Source: Chromatium okenii
GTDB taxonomy: Bacteria; Pseudomonadota; Gammaproteobacteria; Chromatiales; Chromatiaceae
Direction: 5' to 3'
Length of the DNA stretch: 64,000 bases
Assembly: GCF_016583745.1 (NCBI RefSeq)
Contig: NZ_NRRQ01000012.1
Coordinates: 1-64,000, forward strand
Under the pieces are notes generated by a model that was not told where the DNA came from, made no database searches, and saw only the letters and a list, made by a program, of their open reading frames with translations. Made by a program: the position numbers and the translations under genes. Shown here in pieces: positions 8,790 to 17,425 of this stretch; positions within the stretch are counted from its first letter, which is position 1, and every line of letters begins with the position of its first letter.

Positions 8790-10234
8790 ATGTCTAAATA
8801 CCGCTGCGCCGGCTGCCGCCAAGAAAAATCATACGCCATGCCATTGACGCGCAATTGGCGGAAATACTCGGGATAAGCGTGCCATAAACCAATGGCGCGT
8901 AATAAGGCGCTATCCAAACCGGCGGCGCTGAGTTCATCAAACACATAACCATTGCGCAATTCAAAAGGCTGCTCAGAATAATTGGCATCAAACACCGTAT
9001 CTGCCAAGCCGCCCACCCGTCGCACTACCGGCACTACTCCATATTTCATTGCGATCATTTGCGTTAAACCGCACGGTTCATACAGGCTTGGAATTAAAAT
9101 CATATCCGCGCCCGCATAAATCAAATGCGCTAACTGCTCGTTATAACCCAATTCCAAATGACAATCGGGGTTAGAGAGTGTTTCCTGTTTTAATTGCGCA
9201 AACTGCGCAGCAATCACCGGATCAAGCGCAGTGCCGAGTAGCACCACTTGACTATTATTTGCCAATGCGGTGCGAATACCGTGCGCCATTAACGCCACAC
9301 CTTTTTGATGATCGAGACGGCTCACAATCGCAATAATGGGTTTACTGTCTGTTTGTAATCCCAACTGCGTGCGCAGCGCCTGCCGACTCAAGGCTTTATG
9401 CGGTAACGTGTTGATGTTAAATGGTTGTGGCACCAGCGGATCGCAGTCTGGATTCCAAATCGCATCATCAATGCCATTTAAGATGCCGCCGAATTTATGC
9501 GCATGAGTTTTGAATAGCGGCTGCAATCCCATTCCTTGCTCAGTGTGTTGAATTTCCCAAGCATAGCGCGGTGATACTGTATTCACAAAATTGGAATACA
9601 CGATGCCACCTTTTAATAAATTAGCCTGCCGTCCATCGTGCGGATCACACAACCGATCTGCTTGTAATAAGCGGCGCGGTTCTAAACCTACTTGCTGCAA
9701 AAGCTCTGCACTCACTTGTCCTTGATAACCAAGATTGTGCAGGCTATAGCAGACGCGAGTGCGGTTCATTCCCAAGGCTTGATAAATTTCGTATAACAGC
9801 ACCGGAATCAAGCCGGTATGCCAATCATTGCAATGCAAAATATCTGGCTGCCGTTTGGAATTCAAAATGAATTCCAACACCGCCCGCGCAAAAAACGCAA
9901 AGCGTTCAGCATCATCCGTTTCGCCATAAATGCGCCCGCGTTGAAAAAACCCTTGCGGCGATTGCGGATCAAAGAATACACAATTGACGCCGGTTAAGGT
10001 GGCATTGAAGACGCGGCAAGTGAGGTGGTGCTGATTAAAAGGGACGCGCAAATCGGCGCAGATTTCGTGCAGATCATGCAATTCCGTCGTGCGCAAAACG
10101 TCATAATACGGCAGCATGATCTCAACGGTTTCGCCGCAATGGGTTAATTCCCGCGCCAGCCCCTGTACGAAATCACCAAGTCCGCCCGCTTTAGCAACCG
10201 GTGCGCATTCGGCGCTCACCAAGATGATGTGCAT
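8762..10234 (-). CDS. glgA: Glycogen synthase (ADP-glucose type)
   Basis: GlgA adds glucose from ADP-glucose to the non-reducing end of glycogen. The 490-residue GT5 protein begins MHIILVSAECAPVAKAGGLGD, containing the ADP-glucose binding KxGGLGD motif, and has two Rossmann halves: HNLGYQG and LLKGG in the N-terminal half, then SRLDHQKG and the catalytic EPCGLTQMIAMKYG segment near residue 395. Only 76 bases separate it from the DUF4912 pseudogene upstream, and the GH57 gene lies before that, so this is a glucan-building cluster on the minus strand. glgC and glgB are not in the window. The start at 10234 fits the family exactly. Confidence 0.97.
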   Translation of the reverse strand: MHIILVSAECAPVAKAGGLGDFVQGLARELTHCGETVEIMLPYYDVLRTTELHDLHEICADLRVPFNQHHLTCRVFNATLTGVNCVFFDPQSPQGFFQRGRIYGETDDAERFAFFARAVLEFILNSKRQPDILHCNDWHTGLIPVLLYEIYQALGMNRTRVCYSLHNLGYQGQVSAELLQQVGLEPRRLLQADRLCDPHDGRQANLLKGGIVYSNFVNTVSPRYAWEIQHTEQGMGLQPLFKTHAHKFGGILNGIDDAIWNPDCDPLVPQPFNINTLPHKALSRQALRTQLGLQTDSKPIIAIVSRLDHQKGVALMAHGIRTALANNSQVVLLGTALDPVIAAQFAQLKQETLSNPDCHLELGYNEQLAHLIYAGADMILIPSLYEPCGLTQMIAMKYGVVPVVRRVGGLADTVFDANYSEQPFELRNGYVFDELSAAGLDSALLRAIGLWHAYPEYFRQLRVNGMAYDFSWRQPAQRYLDIYRQLATTV

Positions 10235-10519
10235 TATGTGACTATCCTAAAACAGATGATGCGCAATAATAACCGCAATTGTGTTTTGATTTAACCGCAT
10301 CATTGCGCGATTATTCTGGACGCAGTCTGGTGAGTTCAGGCGGGGGATGTTGCAATAAGGCTTGCGTTAATAATGCGGGATCATCGACCTGAATTAACAA
10401 TTGAAAACGTCCACCTGCGCCAATAAAATAACGCTGTCCAAATAAGTCAATTTCACTATTGGGTTCGCCGCTGCCGTGAATGCGCAATTCCGCTTCAATC
10501 AATAAACCTGCATGGCGTT

Positions 10520-10647
10520 GAATGGCGCGTCCATAAATCAACGTGGGAATACGCGGCGCAGCGGGCGCTGGCGGCTGCGCCAGGAATGGCGCGTCCATAA
10601 ATCAACGTGGGAATACGCGGCGCAGCGGGCGCTGGCGGCTGCGCCAG
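10520..10647. repeat. Perfect tandem duplication, 2 x 64 bp
   Basis: Positions 10520-10583 and 10584-10647 are identical base for base. The repeat lies inside the DUF4912 gene and shifts its frame. Identity of both copies means the event is very recent, or is an assembly or amplification artefact. Confidence 0.97.
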
Positions 10648-10654
10648 CTTTGGC

Positions 10655-10678
10655 AGTGGAAACACCGGCTCCAGCGCG
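10655..10678. repeat. 24-bp direct repeat inside the DUF4912 gene (partner at 11195-11218)
   Basis: The same 24 bases occur at 10655-10678 and 11195-11218, 540 bp apart and in the same reading frame. They encode the repeated peptide ALEPVFPL before and after the DUF4912 core. An in-frame distance suggests an old internal duplication of a linker rather than damage. Confidence 0.85.
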
Positions 10679-11416
10679 GTCAGCGGCGGGTCGAGATGCG
10701 GATCAAATGACAATTCCAGCGCCAGCTCGGACAGTGACGCAGGTGTCAGTTTGGGCGCGGGCGCAGCGTCGGGTTGCGGCGCAGCGGGGGTGGCAATTGG
10801 CGGCGGCGGGAGCGGCTGCGCGGTGGTGTGAACGGCGGCGGGCGGTGGCGCAGTGCTGGTGGCGGTGAGCCGGTTGGAGCGGGCGAGCAGCATCCAGCCG
10901 CCGTCATCGTTGGTCAAGCCGAGTTCGGCTTCAAACTGCGCGGCATCCAGCCCCACCGTGAACTCGCGCTCGCCATCGCCCTGCGTGCCGGTGAGCGCCA
11001 GCCGCACTTCCGCTGCGGCTTCGCTGCCTCCGTCCGGGTGCAAACGCCGTAACCGCAGCGCCGGTATCGGCGCACCGCCGCTGGGCGGGAAGGCGTGACC
11101 GACGCCAAGATACTCATCTGCGTCCAGATGCCAATGCACCAGAATTTCACCCGGTGCGCCCGTCTCCAGCACCAGTTGGCTGGTGTGAATGACCAGTGGA
11201 AACACCGGCTCCAGCGCGATGAGCGGCGCTGCCAAATCAGGTGCAGTCAAATCCAGAACAGCGGCAGAAGGCGTCAATTCGCACAGCGGGCGGTCAGGGT
11301 CTGGGAGGCGAGCCGCAGGTGTGGTGATGGTTGGAATCCTCGGCTGCGTAGCAGCACCGTGATAATTGTGGGAATTGCGCGGTTGCGAAATAAGTTGTCA
11401 GTCGGCAGCGCCGTTG

Positions 11417-12598
11417 TCACCGCCGCAATCGCGTTTCGGCATCGCGCAATGCCACTTCAGCGGGAGCGATGCGGGCATATAAATGCGGAATCCACGCCTC
11501 GCCCCAAAACAGAAAACAACTGGTTTCGGCTTCTAAAATCAAGCGCCGTGCTGTGTGCAGCGTGTCACCAGCCAACTGCCACACGTCGGGATGATCTTGG
11601 CACAGCGTCCAGTAATAGGCACTTAACCGTTGGATATCAGCCACCGCTTGCTGTTGTTCAGTGCTGCCGCACCACTGCGAGAAATCAACCCCGGCGCTGC
11701 TGCCAACATTCCACGCCCCGGCTTGCACCCGCGCTGGCGGCAGATGTCGCACCTGCGCGAGATAATCGCTGAGGTGCAGCGGCACAATGTCGGCATGACC
11801 GCTGCGGCACCAATCCATATACGGCGCGAAAAAGTAACCGAAAAATCCCGCTGGTTCATCGTGTTGGCGAAACCAGCCGCCGTTTTCGCCACCCGACCAC
11901 GATGTCAGCAAACGCGGCGCGTGCGGACGCGGAGAACCGGCAACGCGCCAGCGCAGTTCATCTTGAAACCAATCCAGCCGCAGCCCGCTTTCTTGCGCGT
12001 TCGACAGCTCCCGATCACGCGGCACCACCGTGATGCACATGCCGTCATAACAGGCGACATACGGGCGAAAACTATCGTTAATGCCATCAAAAGGGCGCAC
12101 ATGAACGCCATCAACGATCACATACTCATAACCCGCCTGCACCAGCGCCGGAATCATCTCCATCGTAAACGCCAGCTCCGGCGGCCAAAATCCCCGCGGA
12201 GCGCGTCCAAAAATCCGTTCGATCATGGCGCGTCCGTGCGCGAGCTGTTCGCCCCAATCGGGACGCGGAATCAAAGGAAAAATCGGATGATAGTAGCCAG
12301 TGCCCAACAGCTCGATATTGTCCGCCTCGCGGTAAGCGTTGAGCATCGCCGGCACGTCCACCAAATGGCGATACCGATCCACGAGCTGCGGATCAGTCAA
12401 TTGTTCCAGCAAAATTCCTGAAAAGCTGACGTGCAACCGCGCCACATCCCGATACTGCTGGGCAAACCGCACCGCCCGCGCATAACACAGAATGATCTCC
12501 TCGGCTTCCCACGGATTGACCGCCAGCAACAGCCGCAGATTATCTGGCGGCTGATGCAGGTGCAGACCAAGCGCGTGGTGAATAAGAGTGTCGGTCAT
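11417..12598 (-). CDS. Glycoside hydrolase family 57 protein
   Basis: The 393-residue protein has the GH57 conserved regions: LHLHQPPDN at the N-terminus (region 1, HQP), GTGYYHPIFPL near 100, GFWPPELAF near 137 with the putative nucleophile glutamate, and a Trp/Gly-rich SWSGGENGGWF segment near 235. GH57 enzymes include 1,4-alpha-glucan branching enzymes, amylases and 4-alpha-glucanotransferases. Its setting between a DUF4912 gene and glgA argues for glycogen branching or remodelling. It is short compared with typical GH57 branching enzymes (over 500 aa), so the exact reaction is uncertain. It is preceded by the LEA-type lipoprotein gene at 39 bases, same strand. Confidence 0.86.
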   Translation of the reverse strand: MTDTLIHHALGLHLHQPPDNLRLLLAVNPWEAEEIILCYARAVRFAQQYRDVARLHVSFSGILLEQLTDPQLVDRYRHLVDVPAMLNAYREADNIELLGTGYYHPIFPLIPRPDWGEQLAHGRAMIERIFGRAPRGFWPPELAFTMEMIPALVQAGYEYVIVDGVHVRPFDGINDSFRPYVACYDGMCITVVPRDRELSNAQESGLRLDWFQDELRWRVAGSPRPHAPRLLTSWSGGENGGWFRQHDEPAGFFGYFFAPYMDWCRSGHADIVPLHLSDYLAQVRHLPPARVQAGAWNVGSSAGVDFSQWCGSTEQQQAVADIQRLSAYYWTLCQDHPDVWQLAGDTLHTARRLILEAETSCFLFWGEAWIPHLYARIAPAEVALRDAETRLRR

Positions 12599-12637
12599 GG
12601 GAACCGAAGCGGGTGGAGAAGTTTTCAGTTGTGCGTG

Positions 12638-13123
12638 TTATTTGCTGCCAGTGCGCAGTTGCCGCGCATCAATCTTACCGGCGTAGCGATACGGCAAGGT
12701 CAGCATCCCATCTGCGATTGTCACCGTGCCCGCAATTGACCACGCCAGCGGCTGCTGTTTCAGCGCCAACGCCGGTAATTGCCGCAGCAGCGTCAACACG
12801 CTGCCGTTGACTTCCACCTCCACCGTCGCCTCGCCGAAGGGCGGAATCTGTTGCGCCAGCGCCCCGCCACCTTCCGCGACATCCTGCCCTTCCAAACCAA
12901 TGTGATAGGTCATCGCCTTGATCGGCAGAGTGCGGTCGTTGGGATTTCTGACCGCCAGCGTTGCGATCAACACCTGTCGCGTTAATCCCAGCGCCTTCGG
13001 CTGGAGCTGGAGCAGCGCCACCTCCGGCGTCTGCCAAGGTTTCAGCAGGCTGGCGCAACCACTCAGCAGCGCACTGACCAGCAGCAATAACAGGAAGGAT
13101 CGCAACGCTGGCGCGGCAATCAT
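12638..13123 (-). CDS. LEA14/WHy-domain lipoprotein
   Basis: The 161-residue protein starts with a lipoprotein signal: a hydrophobic run and the lipobox LLSGC, placing the mature N-terminal cysteine near residue 22. The rest is a beta-sandwich of the LEA type 2 (water stress and hypersensitive response) kind, with the typical VRNPNDRTLPIKAMTYHIGLEG. Such proteins are found in the periplasm or at the outer membrane and are linked to desiccation or envelope stress, without a defined reaction. Its ATG overlaps the stop of the upstream aminotransferase by 4 bases (13120-13123), showing translational coupling. Confidence 0.78.
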   Translation of the reverse strand: MIAAPALRSFLLLLLVSALLSGCASLLKPWQTPEVALLQLQPKALGLTRQVLIATLAVRNPNDRTLPIKAMTYHIGLEGQDVAEGGGALAQQIPPFGEATVEVEVNGSVLTLLRQLPALALKQQPLAWSIAGTVTIADGMLTLPYRYAGKIDARQLRTGSK

Positions 13124-14304
13124 GCGCTGACCATCCCGGCGATGCGCTCCAGCGCCAGCTCCAAATTGCGGTCGCTGGTGGCAATCGAAATGCGGAGATG
13201 TCCGCCCAAACCGAACTCCGCGCCGGGCACCAGCGCCACGCCCGCATCAATCATCCGCTCGGCCAGCTCCACGTCATCAGTGACACCGGGCAGCCGTTCG
13301 ATCATGCCGTGAACGCTCGGAAAGACATAAAAGGTGCCGTCAGTCGGCAGGCAGTGAATGCCGGGGATTTGATTGAGGCGCTCGACCACAAAATCGTGAC
13401 GCGCTTTGAACGCCTGCCGCATCACGCCGATGCACTCTTGCGAGCCTTCCAACGCCGCCTGCGCTGCGACCTGCGCGATAGAATTCGGATTTGACGTGCT
13501 TTGTGATTGCACCTTGGTCATTTCCTTGATGATCGCCACCGGTCCGGCAGCGTAGCCAATGCGCCAGCCGGTCATCGCATAGGCTTTGGACACGCCGTTG
13601 AGCACCAAAGTACGCGGCGCGAGATCGGGGCAGACGTTGACGATGTTGACGAATGGCTCGCTGCTCCAGCGGATGTGCTCGTACATATCATCGGTCGCAA
13701 TCAACACGTCGGGATAGTCGCGCAGCACCGCGCCGAGTGCCGCCAATTCTGCGCTGCTGTAGGTCATGCCCGTTGGATTCGACGGGCTGTTAATCACCAC
13801 CATCCGTGTCTGCGCCGTCAGCGCCGCTCGCAACTGCGCCGGAGTGATTTTGAACGCCTGATCAGCGCCAGCGTGAATCAAAACCGGCGTGGCGCTGGCC
13901 AAGCGCACCATGTCGGGATATGACACCCAATACGGCGCGGGAATGATGACTTCATCGCCGTGATCCAGCACCGCCTGCGCGAGATTAAAAAAGCTCTGCT
14001 TGCCGCCGCTGGACACCAAAATCTGCGCTGGCGCGTAGTCCAAGTCATTCTCGCGCTTGAATTTATCGACAATCGCCTGCTTCAAAGCGGGCGTTCCATC
14101 GACGGCGGTGTATTTGGTAAAACCGGCGTTAATCGCAGCAATGGCGGCGGCTTTAATGTGATCTGGCGTGTCAAAATCGGGTTCCCCGACGCCGAGACCA
14201 ATCACATCTTTACCAGCAGCGCGGAGTGCGTTGGCGCGAGCGGTAATAGCGAGCGTAGCGGAAGGTTTGACAGCCAGAACGCGGGCAGCAAGTGTCGTGG
14301 TCAT
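13120..14304 (-). CDS. PLP-dependent aminotransferase, class I (aspartate aminotransferase type)
   Basis: The protein is 394 aa from ATG 14304; the open frame extends further upstream but family proteins start here (LAARVLAVKPSATLAITARA). Landmarks are GVGEPDFDTPDHI for substrate binding, the NSPSNPTGMTY loop, and the Schiff-base lysine in LNGVSKAYAMTGWRIGY near residue 238. The pattern is that of class Ib enzymes that interconvert aspartate and glutamate, though prephenate, alanine or aromatic substrates cannot be excluded. It is divergent from uvrB and translationally coupled to the lipoprotein gene. Confidence 0.9.
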   Translation of the reverse strand: MTTTLAARVLAVKPSATLAITARANALRAAGKDVIGLGVGEPDFDTPDHIKAAAIAAINAGFTKYTAVDGTPALKQAIVDKFKRENDLDYAPAQILVSSGGKQSFFNLAQAVLDHGDEVIIPAPYWVSYPDMVRLASATPVLIHAGADQAFKITPAQLRAALTAQTRMVVINSPSNPTGMTYSSAELAALGAVLRDYPDVLIATDDMYEHIRWSSEPFVNIVNVCPDLAPRTLVLNGVSKAYAMTGWRIGYAAGPVAIIKEMTKVQSQSTSNPNSIAQVAAQAALEGSQECIGVMRQAFKARHDFVVERLNQIPGIHCLPTDGTFYVFPSVHGMIERLPGVTDDVELAERMIDAGVALVPGAEFGLGGHLRISIATSDRNLELALERIAGMVSA

Positions 14305-14446
14305 CGGCGATGATTCCTTAAAAATTCCAAAATGTAGCGAAATGACAGGTTGAGGTGACGCGACAATCATAGCGAAACCACGAAACCTGAGCATCAATGA
14401 TCGTCCCACTGACAACCGCCAACTCAAAAAACCGACAATTCAAAAC

Positions 14447-16438
14447 ATGCTCCCGTTCCAACTCGCCGCTCCCTTCGCCCCCGCTGGCGATCAACCCGAA
14501 GCCATCCGCCAACTCGTCGCCGGTCTCAACGCTGGCGCTGAAGCCTTGACGCTGCTGGGCGTCACCGGCTCCGGCAAAACCTTCACCATCGCCAACGTTA
14601 TCGCCCAAGTGCAGCGCCCGACGCTGATTCTCGCGCCCAACAAAACGCTCGCCGCCCAGTTATACGGCGAAATGCGCGACTTTTTCCCGCACAACGCCGT
14701 CGAGTATTTCGTCTCGTACTACGACTATTACCAACCGGAAGCCTACGTCGCCGCCACCGACACCTACATCGCCAAAGATTCCGCCATCAACGAACACATC
14801 GAACAACTGCGCCTATCCGCCACCAAAGCCCTGCTCGAACGCCACGACGTCATCATCGTCGCCAGCGTCTCCTCCATTTACGGGCTGGGCGATCCCGCCG
14901 CCTATCTCAAAATGGTGCTGATCCTCAAACGCGGCGACCGCATTGACCAACGCGCCATCCTCCATCGCCTCACCGCGTTGCAATACAGCCGCAATGATGT
15001 CGCCTTCACTCGCGGCACCTATCGCGTGCGCGGCGACGTATTAGATATTTATCCCGCCGAATCTGAAGACACCGCCATTCGCATCACTTTATTTGATGAA
15101 GAAATTGAAGCATTGGCGCTATTTGATCCTCTCACTGGCGCAGTAAAACAACAGATTACCCGCTGCACCATTTTTCCAAAAACGCATTATGCCACGCCGC
15201 GAGAAATCGTTCTCAACGCCATCGAATTAATTAAAATAGAACTCAAAACGCAACTCGAATGGCTGCGCGAGAATAACAAATTAGTCGAAGCGCAGCGGTT
15301 AGAACAACGCACCCAATTTGATTTAGAAATGATGCTCGAAGTGGGCTATTGTTCTGGCATTGAAAATTACAGTCGTTATCTCTCAGGACGTGCCGCTGGT
15401 GAACCGCCGCCCACGCTCTATGATTATTTACCGCCCGACGCCATCGTCGTGATTGATGAAAGCCACGTCACCATTCCCCAGCTCGGCGGCATGTATCGTG
15501 GCGACCGGGCGCGTAAAGAAAATTTAGTCAATTACGGCTTTCGTTTACCTTCCGCACTTGATAATCGCCCGCTGCAATTCGAGGAATTTTGCGCTCGCCA
15601 GCCGCCGACGATTTACGTTTCCGCCACCCCGCGCCCGTATGAACTGGATCATTCCAGCGCCGTGATTGAACAGGTCGTGCGCCCGACCGGGCTGGTTGAT
15701 CCGGTGCTGGAGGTGCGTCCGGTTTTAACGCAAGTAGATGATTTATTGTCAGAAATTAACCAACGCGCTGCGCTCGGCGAGCGGGTGCTGGTCACGACGC
15801 TGACCAAACGGATGGCGGAAGATTTGAGCGACTATTGCAGCGAGCACGGCGTCAAAGCGCGTTATCTCCACGCCGACATCGACACGGTGGAGCGGGTCGA
15901 AATCATCCGCGATCTGCGCCTCGGCGTGTTTGATGTGTTGATTGGAATCAATCTGTTACGCGAAGGATTGGACATGCCGGAGGTGGCACTGGTCGCCATT
16001 TTAGACGCCGATAAAGAAGGGTTTTTGCGGTCGGCAGATGCGCTGATTCAAACGATTGGACGCGCTGCCCGTCATATCAACGGCAAGGCGATTTTGTACG
16101 CAGATCGCATCACCGGCGCGATGCGGCGGGCAATTGATGAAACCGAGCGGCGGCGCACCAAACAAATTGCTGCGAATCGCGCCAATGGCATTACGCCGCA
16201 AACGATCCGTAAAAATGTGAATGATATTTTAGAATTAGCAACGCCTGGCGCACCAACGGCATCACGGCAATTCAAAAAGGTGGCGGCACAAATAGATGCC
16301 ACTGATCAATTGACGCCGCAGCAAGTGATGAAACGAATTAAAGCGTTGGAGAAAGCAATGGCGCAACATGCGAAGAATTTGGAGTTTGAGCAGGCTGCCG
16401 CAGTGCGGGATCAAATTCGGACGCTGCGGCAAAAATAG
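14447..16438 (+). CDS. uvrB: Excinuclease ABC subunit B
   Basis: UvrB verifies DNA damage handed over by UvrA and recruits UvrC for dual incision in nucleotide excision repair. The 663-residue protein has Walker [10 protein letters not shown] (about residues 37-46), the beta-hairpin region [11 protein letters not shown], the DESH box ([12 protein letters not shown]), helicase motifs V and VI ([17 protein letters not shown]) and a C-terminal UVR motif with [15 protein letters not shown] that contacts UvrC. It is complete. The first 590 bases are GC-rich and the following part much less so, with a sharp change near 15040. It is divergent from the aminotransferase and convergent with moxR. Confidence 0.98.
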   Translation: MLPFQLAAPFAPAGDQPEAIRQLVAGLNAGAEALTLLGVTGSGKTFTIANVIAQVQRPTLILAPNKTLAAQLYGEMRDFFPHNAVEYFVSYYDYYQPEAYVAATDTYIAKDSAINEHIEQLRLSATKALLERHDVIIVASVSSIYGLGDPAAYLKMVLILKRGDRIDQRAILHRLTALQYSRNDVAFTRGTYRVRGDVLDIYPAESEDTAIRITLFDEEIEALALFDPLTGAVKQQITRCTIFPKTHYATPREIVLNAIELIKIELKTQLEWLRENNKLVEAQRLEQRTQFDLEMMLEVGYCSGIENYSRYLSGRAAGEPPPTLYDYLPPDAIVVIDESHVTIPQLGGMYRGDRARKENLVNYGFRLPSALDNRPLQFEEFCARQPPTIYVSATPRPYELDHSSAVIEQVVRPTGLVDPVLEVRPVLTQVDDLLSEINQRAALGERVLVTTLTKRMAEDLSDYCSEHGVKARYLHADIDTVERVEIIRDLRLGVFDVLIGINLLREGLDMPEVALVAILDADKEGFLRSADALIQTIGRAARHINGKAILYADRITGAMRRAIDETERRRTKQIAANRANGITPQTIRKNVNDILELATPGAPTASRQFKKVAAQIDATDQLTPQQVMKRIKALEKAMAQHAKNLEFEQAAAVRDQIRTLRQK

Positions 16439-16454
16439 TTCAAAACGTGCGGCA

Positions 16455-17405
16455 TCACACCGGCACGTTATTTAAGATAAACGCGGTGATTTCCGTTTCA
16501 GAAATGCGTTGTCCCGGCTCGCCGCCCATTAAGCGATGAATGACACAAGATGGCAATACTGCTTGGACATCTTCGGGAATGACGTATTCACGTTCTGCTA
16601 ATAATGCCCACGCTTTGGCGGCGCGTAATAATCCCAAACCAGCTCGCGGCGATAAGCCATACATGAAGCGTTCTGAACCGCGAGTGAATTGTAAAATGGC
16701 GTGAATGTAATCAATGATTGGGGCGGCAGCGTGAATCGCGGCGACGCGCTGTTGCAGCGCCAGCAATTCGGCATGACTCAGCGCCGGTGCCTGCCGCGCT
16801 ACCATTTCCCGCCGATCCTCGCCCGCCAGCAATTGTTTTTCCTGCGCGGCGGCGGGATAACCCAGCCGAATCCGCATCAAAAAGCGGTCAAGCTGCGACT
16901 CCGGCAGCGGGAAGGTGCCGATTTGAAACAGCGGATTTTGGGTGGCAATCACAAAAAACGGCTCCGGCAGCGGGCGCGTTTCGCCCTCCACCGTCACCTG
17001 CCGCTCTTCCATCGCCTCCAGCAACGCGCTCTGCGCTTTCGGCGTGGCGCGATTGATCTCATCTGCGAGCACGAGTTGGGAAAAAATCGGCCCCGGATGA
17101 AAGCGGAAGGTCTCGCTGGTGCGGTCATAAATCGCTACGCCAATCACGTCAGCCGGCAGCAGATCGCTGGTGAATTGAATCCGCGCATAGTCCAGCCCCA
17201 GCAGGCGGGCGAGCAGATGCGCCAGCGTGGTTTTGCCGACGCCGGGCACGTCTTCAATCAACAGGTGTCCCCGCGCCAGCAGACAGGTCAGCGCCAAGCG
17301 CAGTTCGTGGTCTTTGCCGAGAATGACGGCGCGGGCGCAGTCCAAAATGGTGTCGGGCAGACTGCGATTGGAGGTGGTGATTTGATTTAGACTAGGCGAC
17401 GTCAT
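16455..17405 (-). CDS. MoxR-type AAA+ ATPase
   Basis: The 316-residue MoxR family ATPase has Walker [12 protein letters not shown] near residue 55, Walker [11 protein letters not shown] near 115, sensor 1 ATQNP near 155, and a C-terminal lid with [16 protein letters not shown]. MoxR proteins act as chaperones that insert cofactors or assemble VWA-domain partners, commonly encoded with DUF58 and VWA genes. No such partner follows here; the gene is convergent with uvrB and its start is only 20 bases from divergent mnmG. The client is therefore unknown. Confidence 0.9.
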   Translation of the reverse strand: MTSPSLNQITTSNRSLPDTILDCARAVILGKDHELRLALTCLLARGHLLIEDVPGVGKTTLAHLLARLLGLDYARIQFTSDLLPADVIGVAIYDRTSETFRFHPGPIFSQLVLADEINRATPKAQSALLEAMEERQVTVEGETRPLPEPFFVIATQNPLFQIGTFPLPESQLDRFLMRIRLGYPAAAQEKQLLAGEDRREMVARQAPALSHAELLALQQRVAAIHAAAPIIDYIHAILQFTRGSERFMYGLSPRAGLGLLRAAKAWALLAEREYVIPEDVQAVLPSCVIHRLMGGEPGQRISETEITAFILNNVPV

Positions 17406-17425
17406 GGCTTCAGGCTCTTTTGGTT

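Larger units (their letters stand above)
10311..11277 (-). pseudogene. DUF4912 protein, frameshifted by a 64-bp tandem duplication
   Basis: Two overlapping reading frames (11277 down to 10495, and about 10598 down to 10311) are halves of one DUF4912 protein. The first half has the domain core: an HWHLDADEYLG strand and ELGLTNDDGGWMLLARSN, typical of the family. The second half has a beta-rich tail with ELRIHGSGEP and FIGAGGRFQL. Both frames contain AQPPAPAAPRIPTLIYGRAI because the 64 bp encoding it are present twice at 10520-10647; 64 is not a multiple of three. Removing one copy restores a 300-residue protein. DUF4912 proteins often lie beside GH57 glucan enzymes, as here, and are thought to have a structural or binding role. 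The 5' end is also odd: the frame is open back to a stop at 11398-11400 but has no ATG or GTG, so only TTG 11277 is available. Confidence 0.8.

Noticed and set aside
10512-11772. Long plus-strand frames opposite the DUF4912 and GH57 genes
   Set aside because: They are GC-rich shadows with low-complexity Arg/Gly/Ala composition; the minus strand has the conserved domains.
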